From RUG11462 sp051877275 (GTDB taxonomy: Bacteria; Bacillota; Clostridia; Oscillospirales; Acutalibacteraceae), in NCBI GenBank assembly GCA_051877275.1, contig JBJEIS010000065.1, positions 1 to 16,985 of the forward strand: 16,985 bases of DNA, in the 5' to 3' direction. A program made the translations under genes and the position numbers. Every line of letters begins with the position of its first letter. Within the stretch, counting starts at the first letter, position 1. This document shows positions 1 to 6,000 of the stretch, in pieces. Below the pieces are notes generated by a model. The model was not told the DNA's origin. It saw nothing but the letters and a program-made list of their open reading frames with translations, and searched no databases.

Positions 1-2
1 GT

Positions 3-71
3 CTTCGTGAGTCACATCCTCATGATATTTCTATTACAAAAGAAAGCCCTAACTACTCGACAAAAGCATAA
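3..71 (+). CDS. Possible 3' end of an upstream gene (partial)
   Basis: Frame 3 is open from the window edge to a TAA at 69-71, giving 22 residues that end in PNYSTKA. A strong terminator begins 27 bases after this stop, which is what one expects behind a real plus-strand gene. Frame 1 is also open, to 126, but it runs into the terminator stem and so is less likely. The tail is too short to assign a family. This is inference from position only. Confidence 0.35.
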   Translation, partial: LRESHPHDISITKESPNYSTKA

Positions 72-98
72 CACACAAAAAATAGCTGCAAAAACAGC

Positions 99-139
99 AA
101 AAATCCGAGGTTCGCATTTATTGTGAAGCTCGGATTTTT
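99..139 (+). terminator. Bidirectional intrinsic terminator
   Basis: A perfect 11-bp inverted repeat, AAAAATCCGAG at 99-109 and CTCGGATTTTT at 129-139, encloses a 19-base loop. The T-run continues to 140. The A-run on the left arm gives a T-run on the other strand, so it could work in both directions. It most likely ends a gene lying mostly to the left of the window. Confidence 0.8.
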
Positions 140-297
140 TAAGTGTAAAACTAATCAGCGATGAAACCCACGTCATCGCCCAAAATCTTCTCTATATCTG
201 TAGGGCGGTGGCGTAGCTTTCACACCGTTTGAATTAATTTTATATGCATACTTACGTATGCAGTACCTTTGTAGTGTCACGAAGATACAAAAAGACA

Positions 298-319
298 TTT
301 AAGGGGATATCCCCTTAAA
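298..319. repeat. 22-bp perfect palindrome
   Basis: The half TTTAAGGGGAT (298-308) is followed without any spacer by its exact complement ATCCCCTTAAA (309-319). One base later comes ATCCTCTTAAA at 321-331, a copy of the right half with one mismatch. Uninterrupted symmetry of this kind fits a dimeric protein binding site better than an RNA hairpin, because there are no loop bases. It lies in no gene, and the nearest annotated gene end is at 573. Confidence 0.7.
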
Positions 320-404
320 AATCCTCTTAAATGAATATACTTGCATAGTCGCAGACGTGCACAGCGTTAACTCCTGCCAAATGTCGCCCGACTGCACGCC
401 CTCC

Positions 405-462
405 GTCATTATGACCGAAGCTTTGATAAATGCACAGCCTTGCCTACAAGCGTCATAATGAC
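405..462. repeat. 11-bp inverted repeat with self-symmetric arms
   Basis: GTCATTATGAC (405-415) and GTCATAATGAC (452-462) are exact reverse complements separated by 36 bases. Each arm is itself nearly palindromic (GTCAT, one base, ATGAC). The pair could form a long-loop RNA stem or be two binding sites for one dimeric protein. I cannot tell which. Confidence 0.55.
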
Positions 463-572
463 TATATCGATTGTAACTCATCGGACTTGACTGAGAGATT
501 GATATTCTACGGATGTTTTTATATATTTAAGATATAGTGATAATATTTTCTCGATTTCGAGCAAAAAAGAAT

Positions 573-1163
573 TTATTCTTTTTCAGTAGGTTTTTCAAAT
601 ACGGTTTCGGTGAATTTTTCGGTAAACATTTTATGAATATCGGTTGAAACCGCCATTTTTGTTACCATATCGCAGATTTCTTCTGAATTATCGCGCGAAA
701 TAACCGATTCAAATTCTTCACCGATTGTCTTGATTTCGGATTCAACTGCCTTTTTACGAGCCTTTACAAAAGAATTGTAAATTCGTTCGTTTTCTTTTTC
801 GTCGTCAGTATTAGGCAAAATTCTTTGAATAATTGAAATATTAAGACATTTTTTCAGAGAACAAATAATAATAAGCCTCGACAAATGAATACGCGAATAT
901 TTTTTCTTATTCGGCGCAGGAATAATTTTCATCTTAACATAGTTGTTAATCATAGATGCGGTTACTTTTTTTTCGTCATTATTAAGCTCGTAAATGTAAG
1001 CTAAATACTCATTTAAAAGCATAACCACCTGATCCATATAAAGCTCAAGCTTCGGTAAATCACTCCATAGCGGCAGGTCTGCTTCTAACATAATTCGCTT
1101 CCATTCTCGTGTTTTTTCTGTTAGCATAGCTTTGTCGATATTCAAAAGATCCCTCTTTTTCAT
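573..1163 (-). CDS. DUF1836 domain-containing putative regulator
   Basis: A 196-residue soluble protein of the DUF1836 family, which is common in Firmicutes and largely uncharacterised. The signature LPLWSDLPKLELYMDQV lies at residues 30-46. A helix-turn-helix-like stretch runs from about residue 66 to 113 and contains TASMINNYVKMKIIPAP, resembling MerR-type DNA-binding regions, so a role as a transcriptional regulator is inferred. The C-terminus is charged and ends in PTEKE. No Shine-Dalgarno precedes the ATG at 1163. A TTG at codon 7 has AGAGGG in front and is an alternative start. The gene stands alone on its strand and diverges from the hemolysin III gene. An AT-only hairpin (564-571 with 576-583) overlaps the stop codon and might weakly terminate it. 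Confidence 0.85.
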   Translation of the reverse strand: MKKRDLLNIDKAMLTEKTREWKRIMLEADLPLWSDLPKLELYMDQVVMLLNEYLAYIYELNNDEKKVTASMINNYVKMKIIPAPNKKKYSRIHLSRLIIICSLKKCLNISIIQRILPNTDDEKENERIYNSFVKARKKAVESEIKTIGEEFESVISRDNSEEICDMVTKMAVSTDIHKMFTEKFTETVFEKPTEKE

Positions 1164-1444
1164 TGATTATATTATAATTATAACATAAATCGTTGTGCGC
1201 AGCATAAGCGGCGAAAACACCGCCGGAGCAATAGCTCCGAATTTATGTTTCAATGTTCTCTCAAGCGTCGGAAGGCATTATTTATCAAGGCTTTCGCTAA
1301 CGCTTTGAGGTTATTATAACATATAGTCAGAAAAAAGAAAAGATATAATTTTGAATATTTTGTTAAAAGTTTTAAAAAACTATTGAAAAGTTATAAGATA
1401 TGTGTTAATCTAGTATCAAATACTAAATGCAAAGGAGCGTTTTT
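1164..1444. other. Divergent intergenic region with nested inverted repeats
   Basis: The left half is structured. An outer stem pairs AACATAAAT (1182-1190) with ATTTATGTT (1241-1249) and encloses two hairpins: GGCG at 1210-1213 with CGCC at 1221-1224, and CGGAGC at 1224-1229 with GCTCCG at 1234-1239 around an AATA loop (the two share base 1224). A further imperfect stem pairs 1261-1267 with 1301-1309. Read on the minus strand, TATGTTATAAT occurs at 1323-1313 and again at 1187-1177. Both contain a TGn-extended -10 box. The upstream copy would give the DUF1836 gene a leader of about 140 bases carrying these hairpins. No known riboswitch class was recognised. Confidence 0.55.
1383..1411 (+). promoter_or_regulatory. 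Weak candidate promoter for the hemolysin III-degV cluster
   Basis: TTGAAA at 1383-1388 is followed after 17 bases by TAATCT at 1406-1411. The -35 box is reasonable but the -10 box matches the consensus at only three positions. The surrounding DNA is so AT-rich that other pairings are possible. Confidence 0.3.
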
Positions 1445-2095
1445 ATGTCACATTCAAAAAGGCACATTCAATCAATAGGTGAAGAAATTGCAAATGCAAT
1501 TTCCCATGGCGTAGGCTCATTGCTTGCGATAGCAGGTACAGCGGTGCTGATAGTTTACGCGGCTATTTACTCTGATATAATGGGCGTTGTAAGTGCCGCG
1601 CTTTACGGTGCAACACTTATAATTTTATATACAAATTCAACTCTTTATCATTCGCTTACAAACAAAACCGCAAAAAAAGTTTTCAGAATTTTTGACCATT
1701 GTTCAATATTTATTTTGATTTTGGGTACATATATTCCTGTATCGTTGTCTTTGCTCGGAAACTGGATAGGCTGGACTCTTTTCGGTGTAAACGTTGCTTG
1801 TGCGGTGCTTGGAATAGTTTTTAATTCGATTGACCTTGAACGCTGGGATAAAGTGTCGCAAATTCTTTATATAATTATGGGTTGGTCGGTTGTTCTTACC
1901 GCATATCCTGTTTACAAAGCTATTATGGCCAAAGGCGTCGGCGGATTAATATTGCTGTTAGCCGGCGGAATTTTATATACAGTCGGTGTTGTTTTTTATA
2001 AATCCGACCGAAAATACTGGCATTTTATATGGCACTTTTTTGTGTTAGGCGGCAGTGTACTTCACTATTTCTTTGTAATGTATTATTGTATGTGA
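1445..2095 (+). CDS. Hemolysin III / PAQR-family membrane protein
   Basis: An integral membrane protein of the hemolysin III (HlyIII, YqfA) branch of the PAQR superfamily, about seven transmembrane helices in 216 residues. Family features are visible: EEIANAISHGVG near residues 13-24, LYHS with H69, FDHCSIFILILGTY with D84 and H85, and a last helix with H193, H197 and H207. The conserved histidines and aspartate form a metal site in characterised PAQR relatives. The exact activity in bacteria is not settled; despite the name a haemolytic role is not implied. I start at 1445 rather than at an in-frame ATG at 1427, because AAAGGAG (1431-1437) sits inside that extension, correctly spaced for 1445. 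Its stop overlaps the ribosome binding site of the next gene. Confidence 0.9.
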   Translation: MSHSKRHIQSIGEEIANAISHGVGSLLAIAGTAVLIVYAAIYSDIMGVVSAALYGATLIILYTNSTLYHSLTNKTAKKVFRIFDHCSIFILILGTYIPVSLSLLGNWIGWTLFGVNVACAVLGIVFNSIDLERWDKVSQILYIIMGWSVVLTAYPVYKAIMAKGVGGLILLLAGGILYTVGVVFYKSDRKYWHFIWHFFVLGGSVLHYFFVMYYCM

Positions 2096-2105
2096 GGAGA
2101 ATTTT

Positions 2106-2984
2106 ATGAAAAAATTTGTTATTACAAGTGATTCAAGCTGTGATTTAACCAAGTCTATTGTTGATGAGCTTGATGTAAAATGCGCACATCTTTCCTATAC
2201 AATTGATAATCAGGTTTTTCATGATGATATGATTGAAGAACATATTAATGAATTTTACAGAAAGATGGAAAACGGCGCAGTTCCTAAAACCTCACAAATT
2301 CCGCCGTCGGAATTTGAAAGCTTTTTTACAGAAAGTTTATCGGAAAAACTACCTGTTTTGCATATTTCTTTATCATCTTCACTTTCAGGTACTTACCGCA
2401 GCGCTTGTTTAGCGGCTGATGAAATATGTGAGAATAATCCTGATGCATATATTAAAGTTTTAGATTCATCTGTAGGCTCGGCAGGTCTTGCTATGCTGAT
2501 TTTAGAGGCGGTAAAATACAGAGATGCAGGAAGAAGCATAGAGGAAACAGCCGCAAGACTTGAAGCAATTAAAGAAAATATTAATATTTGTATAACGACA
2601 GACGACCTGACTTATATGCGCCGAGGTGGAAGAATTAGCGCTTCTGCGGCAATGGTTAGCTCGGTTTTATCTATCAGTCCTTTTATAACTCTTTCAAGGG
2701 CAGGCAAGCTTTATGTATGCAATAAGGTAAGAGGAAGCAAGCAGGTTTTGCAGAAATTCTGCTCGTTTGTTTCCGACACCGTTTTAAAGCCTGAACAGCA
2801 AACGCTGTATATTGTTCATTCCAATGCTTTGGCTAAAGCTAAGGCATTCGGTGAAACGTTGAAAAACAGACTTGGCTTTAAGAAAATTAAGTATTTACAG
2901 TTTGGTACAACAATCGGTTCTCATGCAGGTCCGGGGCTTGTAAGCGCATTTTATTTCGGCAAATTAAGACCGATTCATTTATGA
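2106..2984 (+). CDS. DegV family fatty-acid-binding protein (first copy)
   Basis: A 292-residue DegV/FakB-type protein. Characterised members bind a single fatty acid and, in many Firmicutes, present it to the kinase FakA for phosphorylation and use in phospholipid synthesis. Visible landmarks are TSDSSCD (7-13), KTSQIPP (61-67, fatty-acid carboxylate region), SSLSGTY (91-97), TYMRRGGRIS (169-178) and SHAGPG (272-277). The start has AGGAGA directly upstream, and the gap from hemolysin III is ten bases, so the two are co-transcribed. No fakA kinase is in the window, so whether it serves a Fak system is unknown. Only one complete codon separates its stop from the next open frame, which is in the same reading frame. 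Confidence 0.92.
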   Translation: MKKFVITSDSSCDLTKSIVDELDVKCAHLSYTIDNQVFHDDMIEEHINEFYRKMENGAVPKTSQIPPSEFESFFTESLSEKLPVLHISLSSSLSGTYRSACLAADEICENNPDAYIKVLDSSVGSAGLAMLILEAVKYRDAGRSIEETAARLEAIKENINICITTDDLTYMRRGGRISASAAMVSSVLSISPFITLSRAGKLYVCNKVRGSKQVLQKFCSFVSDTVLKPEQQTLYIVHSNALAKAKAFGETLKNRLGFKKIKYLQFGTTIGSHAGPGLVSAFYFGKLRPIHL

Positions 2985-3014
2985 TATTTGTTTCAGAAAA
3001 AGGAATATGAAAAA

Positions 3015-3278
3015 TTGATAGAATATTATTTATGTTATCTTGCGGTAATTAATTTAGCGACTTTGTTGATTTTCGGAATTGATAAATTAAAATCAGTGCG
3101 CGGCAAATACAGAATAAGTGAAAAAACATTGCTGATTTTATGCCTTTTAGGCGGTGCACTCGGAGGACTTATCGCAATGATTTTGTTTAATCATAAAACG
3201 CGAAAAGCAAAATTTTTTGTTATTGTTCCCTTGCTTGTAATAGTCCCTACCGCATTGTTTTTATTAATCGCGAGTTAA
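3015..3278 (+). CDS. DUF1294 family small membrane protein
   Basis: A small DUF1294 protein with about three hydrophobic helices. Landmarks are the GIDKLKSVRGKYRISEKTLL region, the glycine-rich LLGGALGGL helix start and the FNHKTRKAKF loop, all typical of the family. The function is unknown. The frame is open from a TTG at 2988, but nothing resembling a Shine-Dalgarno precedes that codon. I prefer the TTG at 3015, which has AAAAAGGA at 2997-3004 and gives the usual family length of about 87 residues. It is the last gene of the hemolysin III-degV cluster, and its stop codon lies in the stem of the terminator. Confidence 0.78.
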   Translation: MIEYYLCYLAVINLATLLIFGIDKLKSVRGKYRISEKTLLILCLLGGALGGLIAMILFNHKTRKAKFFVIVPLLVIVPTALFLLIAS

Positions 3279-3306
3279 AAGAGAAGGTTTGCCCTTCTCT
3301 TTTTTA
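3277..3306 (+). terminator. Intrinsic terminator after the hemolysin III-degV-DUF1294 cluster
   Basis: AAAAGAGAAGG (3277-3287) pairs with CCTTCTCTTTT (3293-3303) around a five-base loop and is followed by more T residues to 3306. The hairpin begins within the stop codon of the DUF1294 gene. Confidence 0.88.
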
Positions 3307-3329
3307 TTGCCGCGAATAAAAATCCATAA

Positions 3330-3358
3330 TTTAGTCAAAAATATTACCGAACTATAAT
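3330..3358 (+). promoter_or_regulatory. Candidate promoter for the DUF421-DUF4363 pair
   Basis: A perfect TATAAT at 3353-3358 has a weak -35 (TTTAGT, 3330-3335) 17 bases upstream. Transcription would begin near 3365, leaving a very short leader that starts within the ribosome binding site AGGTGA (3363-3368). Confidence 0.5.
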
Positions 3359-3373
3359 TGTTAGGTGATTTTT

Positions 3374-4048
3374 ATGATGATGACAGTTTTGCGCACCGCT
3401 GTTTTATATTTGGTGGTAGTGCTTTGTATGAGAATTATGGGCAAACGCCAGGTCGGTGAATTACAGCCGAGCGAGCTTGTGGTAACAATACTTATTTCCG
3501 AGCTTGCATCTATTCCGATGCAGGATTTGGACCGCCCTGTAACAAACGGAATTATAGCGATTTTTGTGCTTGTTTTATTAGAACTTATTCTTTCGGCAGT
3601 AACGCTCAAATCAATGTTTTTTCGCAAAATTTTTGAGGGAAAATCCGCGATAATTATAAAAAACGGAGTTATTGACCAAAAAATGATGAAAAAACTGCGC
3701 ATCACAATTGATGATTTGCTTGAAGGTATTCGTCAGGCAGGCAATTTTTCTATTGATTCGATAGATTTTGCGATTATGGAAACCAACGGTAAAATTTCGG
3801 TGGCGCCAAAAGTAAAATATGAACCTGTTTCAAAAGAAGATATGAAAATTGACGCAAAAGACAAGGGTTTTCCTACTGTTGTAATATCCGACGGAAAATT
3901 TATAGAGTCAGTATTTGATGACTTTACCCATGTAACCCGAGAAGACGCTGTTCGTCAGTTGCGGCTGAAAAATTTAACTGCGGAAGAAGTGTTTTTAATG
4001 ACGGTTAATGAGGCGGGCGAATTTATACTTGTGGAAAAGGAGGATTAA
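3374..4048 (+). CDS. DUF421 (YetF-like) membrane protein
   Basis: A 224-residue DUF421 protein with hydrophobic helices over about residues 5-22, 35-48 and 58-78, then a soluble C-terminal domain. The signature MRIMGKRQVGELQPSELVV lies at residues 19-37. The C-terminal half contains the family's IDDLLEGIRQAG helix and FAIMETNGKISV strand region. Relatives in spore formers include YetF and YrbG; their biochemical role is not established to my knowledge. An in-frame GTG exists at 3365, but AGGTGA at 3363-3368 covers it and is spaced for the ATG at 3374. The downstream DUF4363 gene starts five bases after the stop, its ribosome binding site lying inside this gene. Confidence 0.9.
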   Translation: MMMTVLRTAVLYLVVVLCMRIMGKRQVGELQPSELVVTILISELASIPMQDLDRPVTNGIIAIFVLVLLELILSAVTLKSMFFRKIFEGKSAIIIKNGVIDQKMMKKLRITIDDLLEGIRQAGNFSIDSIDFAIMETNGKISVAPKVKYEPVSKEDMKIDAKDKGFPTVVISDGKFIESVFDDFTHVTREDAVRQLRLKNLTAEEVFLMTVNEAGEFILVEKED

Positions 4049-4053
4049 CAAAA

Positions 4054-4425
4054 ATGAAAAGACTTTATTTTGCTTTAGCTGTTTTTTTGGTAATCGCCTT
4101 TATTGTAGGGTGCGGAACATATGTTGTTTATGAAAGCAACGAGCGTATGAATAGTATTTTTGATGAAATTGAAACCGCGGCGAAAAATGATGATATAGAA
4201 AAAGCGGTAAGCTTATGTGAAAAGGCTGAAAATGAGTGGGTGGATTTTGAAAAAAAGCTTACGCTTTTTGTAAACCATTCCGAGATATGTGAAATCGGCG
4301 TATCGGTTTCGGCAATGAAGCCCTTGATTGAGTATGATGAAAAAGCAGAATTTTTTTCAGAGCTTAACAAAGTGAGGGTTCAACTGACGCATTTAGCTTC
4401 AATGGAAAATATTAATAAACAGTGA
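4054..4425 (+). CDS. DUF4363 family membrane-anchored protein
   Basis: A 123-residue protein with one N-terminal hydrophobic segment (about residues 4-26) followed by a predicted helical extracytoplasmic part rich in Glu and Lys. EKAENEWVDFEKKLTLFVNHSEICEI matches the DUF4363 pattern (tryptophan, then the helix with an N-H-S-E turn). The function is unknown. IVGC at residues 17-20 fits a lipobox, but hydrophobic residues continue after the cysteine, so a plain membrane anchor is likelier. The ribosome binding site AAGGAGG (4037-4043) lies in the end of the DUF421 gene, and the two are adjacent in many Clostridia, which suggests joint function. Confidence 0.82.
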   Translation: MKRLYFALAVFLVIAFIVGCGTYVVYESNERMNSIFDEIETAAKNDDIEKAVSLCEKAENEWVDFEKKLTLFVNHSEICEIGVSVSAMKPLIEYDEKAEFFSELNKVRVQLTHLASMENINKQ

Positions 4426-4441
4426 AATTCGGGCAAATCTA

Positions 4442-4477
4442 TTGACTTTTTGGTTACAAAAATGTAATATATATAAT
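4442..4477 (+). promoter_or_regulatory. Promoter region of the trmK-rqcH operon
   Basis: TTGACT (4442-4447) is followed after 17 bases by TAATAT (4465-4470), and a perfect TATAAT lies slightly downstream at 4472-4477. The first pair has ideal spacing. The second -10 would have to use the weaker TTGGTT at 4450-4455. Start points from either box lie ahead of the ribosome binding site AAAGGA at 4498-4503. No clear terminator separates it from the DUF4363 gene. Confidence 0.7.
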
Positions 4478-4511
4478 AGAGAAATTTGTGTTTTTTTAAA
4501 GGATTTTTAAT

Positions 4512-5180
4512 GTGAAAATAAAACTTGATGACAGACTTGGCACTTGTGCAGAGTTTGTACGCCAAAATGCGGTTTTGGCTGATGTCGGCACCGACCATGC
4601 TTATTTGCCGGTATACCTTATTTTAAACGGCAAAATAAGCAAAGCGCTTGCTTGTGATATTAACGAAAAGCCGCTTGAATCTGCTAAATCAACTGTTGAA
4701 GAGAATAATGTTTCTGATAAAGTTGAATTAAGACTTTGCGATGGGCTTTACGGAGTTAATGACGGTGAGTTTACCGATTTGGTTATCGCCGGAATGGGCG
4801 GCGAGCTGATAGTAAAAATTCTGTCAGCCTGCGGTTACATAAAAAATGAAAAATATCGCCTTATTCTTCAGCCTATGTCAAAGGCTTATGAACTGCGTAA
4901 ATATTTGTGCGAAAACGGTTTTGAAATTTCAGATGAAAAGGCTGCAATTTCAAATAATAAAATTTATACCGTTATTTGCGCGGAATTTTGCGGTAACACT
5001 TTTAAACAAGACGAGAGATTTTATCATTTCGGCAAGCTGATTGAAAAGCAGGATGAAAAGTCGGTTTTATATAAAGAAAAGCATAAAAAATCTTTGGAAA
5101 AATGCGCAAAAGGAATTCTCAGTGCAGATAAAAACAGTGATTATGCAAAAGAGCTTTTAAATATAGCCCAAAGCATTTAA
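4512..5180 (+). CDS. trmK: tRNA (adenine(22)-N1)-methyltransferase TrmK
   Basis: A 222-residue S-adenosylmethionine-dependent enzyme that methylates N1 of A22 in the D-arm of bacterial tRNA. The Rossmann methyltransferase part occupies about residues 1-160: DVGTDHAYLP (24-33, motif I and SAM loop), ACDIN (47-51, acidic residue after strand 2), CDGL (76-79), AGMGGELI (93-100) and LILQP (117-121, catalytic motif IV region). The C-terminal 60 residues are charged and helical, the coiled-coil expected in TrmK. The start is a GTG with AAAGGA eight bases upstream; the overlapping ATG at 4510 runs straight into TGA. It is followed by a Nif3-like gene, the same order as yqfN-yqfO in Bacillus. Confidence 0.94.
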   Translation: MKIKLDDRLGTCAEFVRQNAVLADVGTDHAYLPVYLILNGKISKALACDINEKPLESAKSTVEENNVSDKVELRLCDGLYGVNDGEFTDLVIAGMGGELIVKILSACGYIKNEKYRLILQPMSKAYELRKYLCENGFEISDEKAAISNNKIYTVICAEFCGNTFKQDERFYHFGKLIEKQDEKSVLYKEKHKKSLEKCAKGILSADKNSDYAKELLNIAQSI

Positions 5181-5213
5181 TTAGGATTTTTAAACCAAAG
5201 GAAGGAAATTAAA

Positions 5214-5981
5214 ATGTCAGTTACAGTAGCAGATATCTATAAATTAATCGATCAGATTGCACCTTTTAATACAAGGTTTGATTTTGATAATGTCGGTATT
5301 TTGGTCGGCGATTCAAATGCTGAAGTTAAAAAAATCGGCGTATGCCTTGATATAACAAAAGACGTTATCAAGCGTGCGGTTGAAAATGAATGTGACTTAA
5401 TTGTTTCTCATCACCCGGTAATTTTTGATAAGATGTCGAGTGTAACCGCTGAAAGCATTCCTTATATGCTTATAAAAAACGGTATAAGTGCAATTTGCGC
5501 TCATACCAATTTAGATGTTGCTAAAGGCGGCGTTAATGACAGGCTTGCGATTGCTTTAGGACTTGAAGAGCCGGAGGGACTTGTAGACAGTGAGTACGGC
5601 AATTCTATGCCGATTGCGAAAATCGGAACAGTTCAAACATATGAGCCTGCTGCGTTTGCAAAGTTTGTTAAAGAACAGCTTGATTCACCTGATGTAAGGT
5701 ATACAGAGGGCTCAAATCTTATTCGCCGCGTTTGTGTTTACGGCGGCGCAGGAAACAACTTTATTTTACAGGCAAAAGCTTACGGCGCCGATGCTTTCGT
5801 TACTTCCGAAATCAAGCATCATCAGTGGCTGCTTGCAAGAGAACTTGATATGACTGTTATCGACGCAGGACATTTTTCTACCGAAAATGTCATAGTAAAA
5901 CCGCTTGCGCTTTTGCTTAAGGACAAGCTTGAATGTGAAGTAAGAATTATTTCTCAATCAACTCCTTATAAAGCGCTTTAA
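5214..5981 (+). CDS. Nif3-like dinuclear metal-centre protein
   Basis: A 255-residue member of the Nif3 (NGG1p-interacting factor 3) family, which has a two-metal site and has been proposed to act as a GTP cyclohydrolase I type 2 or hydrolase; its cellular role is not settled. Metal-ligand motifs are all present: SHHP (65-68), AHTNLD (96-101) and AGHFSTE (218-224, with H220 and E224). It is the short form and lacks the extra central domain of about 100 residues found in Bacillus YqfO. AAGGAAGGA precedes the ATG by a normal distance. It sits 33 bases after trmK and 19 bases before rqcH in the same operon. Confidence 0.93.
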   Translation: MSVTVADIYKLIDQIAPFNTRFDFDNVGILVGDSNAEVKKIGVCLDITKDVIKRAVENECDLIVSHHPVIFDKMSSVTAESIPYMLIKNGISAICAHTNLDVAKGGVNDRLAIALGLEEPEGLVDSEYGNSMPIAKIGTVQTYEPAAFAKFVKEQLDSPDVRYTEGSNLIRRVCVYGGAGNNFILQAKAYGADAFVTSEIKHHQWLLARELDMTVIDAGHFSTENVIVKPLALLLKDKLECEVRIISQSTPYKAL

Positions 5982-6000
5982 AAAGAAAGGAACTTAAAAA

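Larger units (their letters stand above)
140..572. other. Gene-free structured intergenic stretch
   Basis: No convincing gene is seen here. The stretch holds several inverted repeats: GCGATGA at 158-164 with TCATCGC at 173-179; TGCATAC at 245-251 with GTATGCA at 256-262; a 22-bp palindrome at 298-319; and an 11-bp stem joining 405-415 to 452-462. TCACGAAGA at 277-285 is the complement of TCTTCGTGA at 2-10. The octamer TGCACAGC occurs at 358-365 and 431-438. The density of symmetric elements suggests a structured RNA or the remnant of a repeat element, but it matches no RNA family I can name. Confidence 0.5.

Noticed and set aside
299..481. A 60-codon open frame on the minus strand
   Set aside because: No ribosome binding site, and its length is made largely of inverted repeats including the 22-bp palindrome; I treat the stretch as non-coding structure.
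1177..1323. The direct repeat ATTATAACATA at both ends looked like a target-site duplication around a MITE of about 125 bp
   Set aside because: The inner ends show no convincing terminal inverted repeats, and both copies read as -10 boxes on the minus strand, a simpler explanation.
3361..3705. Minus-strand open frame opposite the DUF421 gene
   Set aside because: Overlaps a clear DUF421 gene and its sequence shows only complement-strand composition, with no family match.
4054..4113. Lipobox IVGC in the DUF4363 protein, suggesting a lipoprotein
   Set aside because: The hydrophobic segment continues past the cysteine, so a membrane-spanning anchor is likelier; kept only as a possibility in the entry.
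4128..4598. Minus-strand open frames opposite DUF4363 and trmK
   Set aside because: Shadows of recognised genes, with no ribosome binding site.
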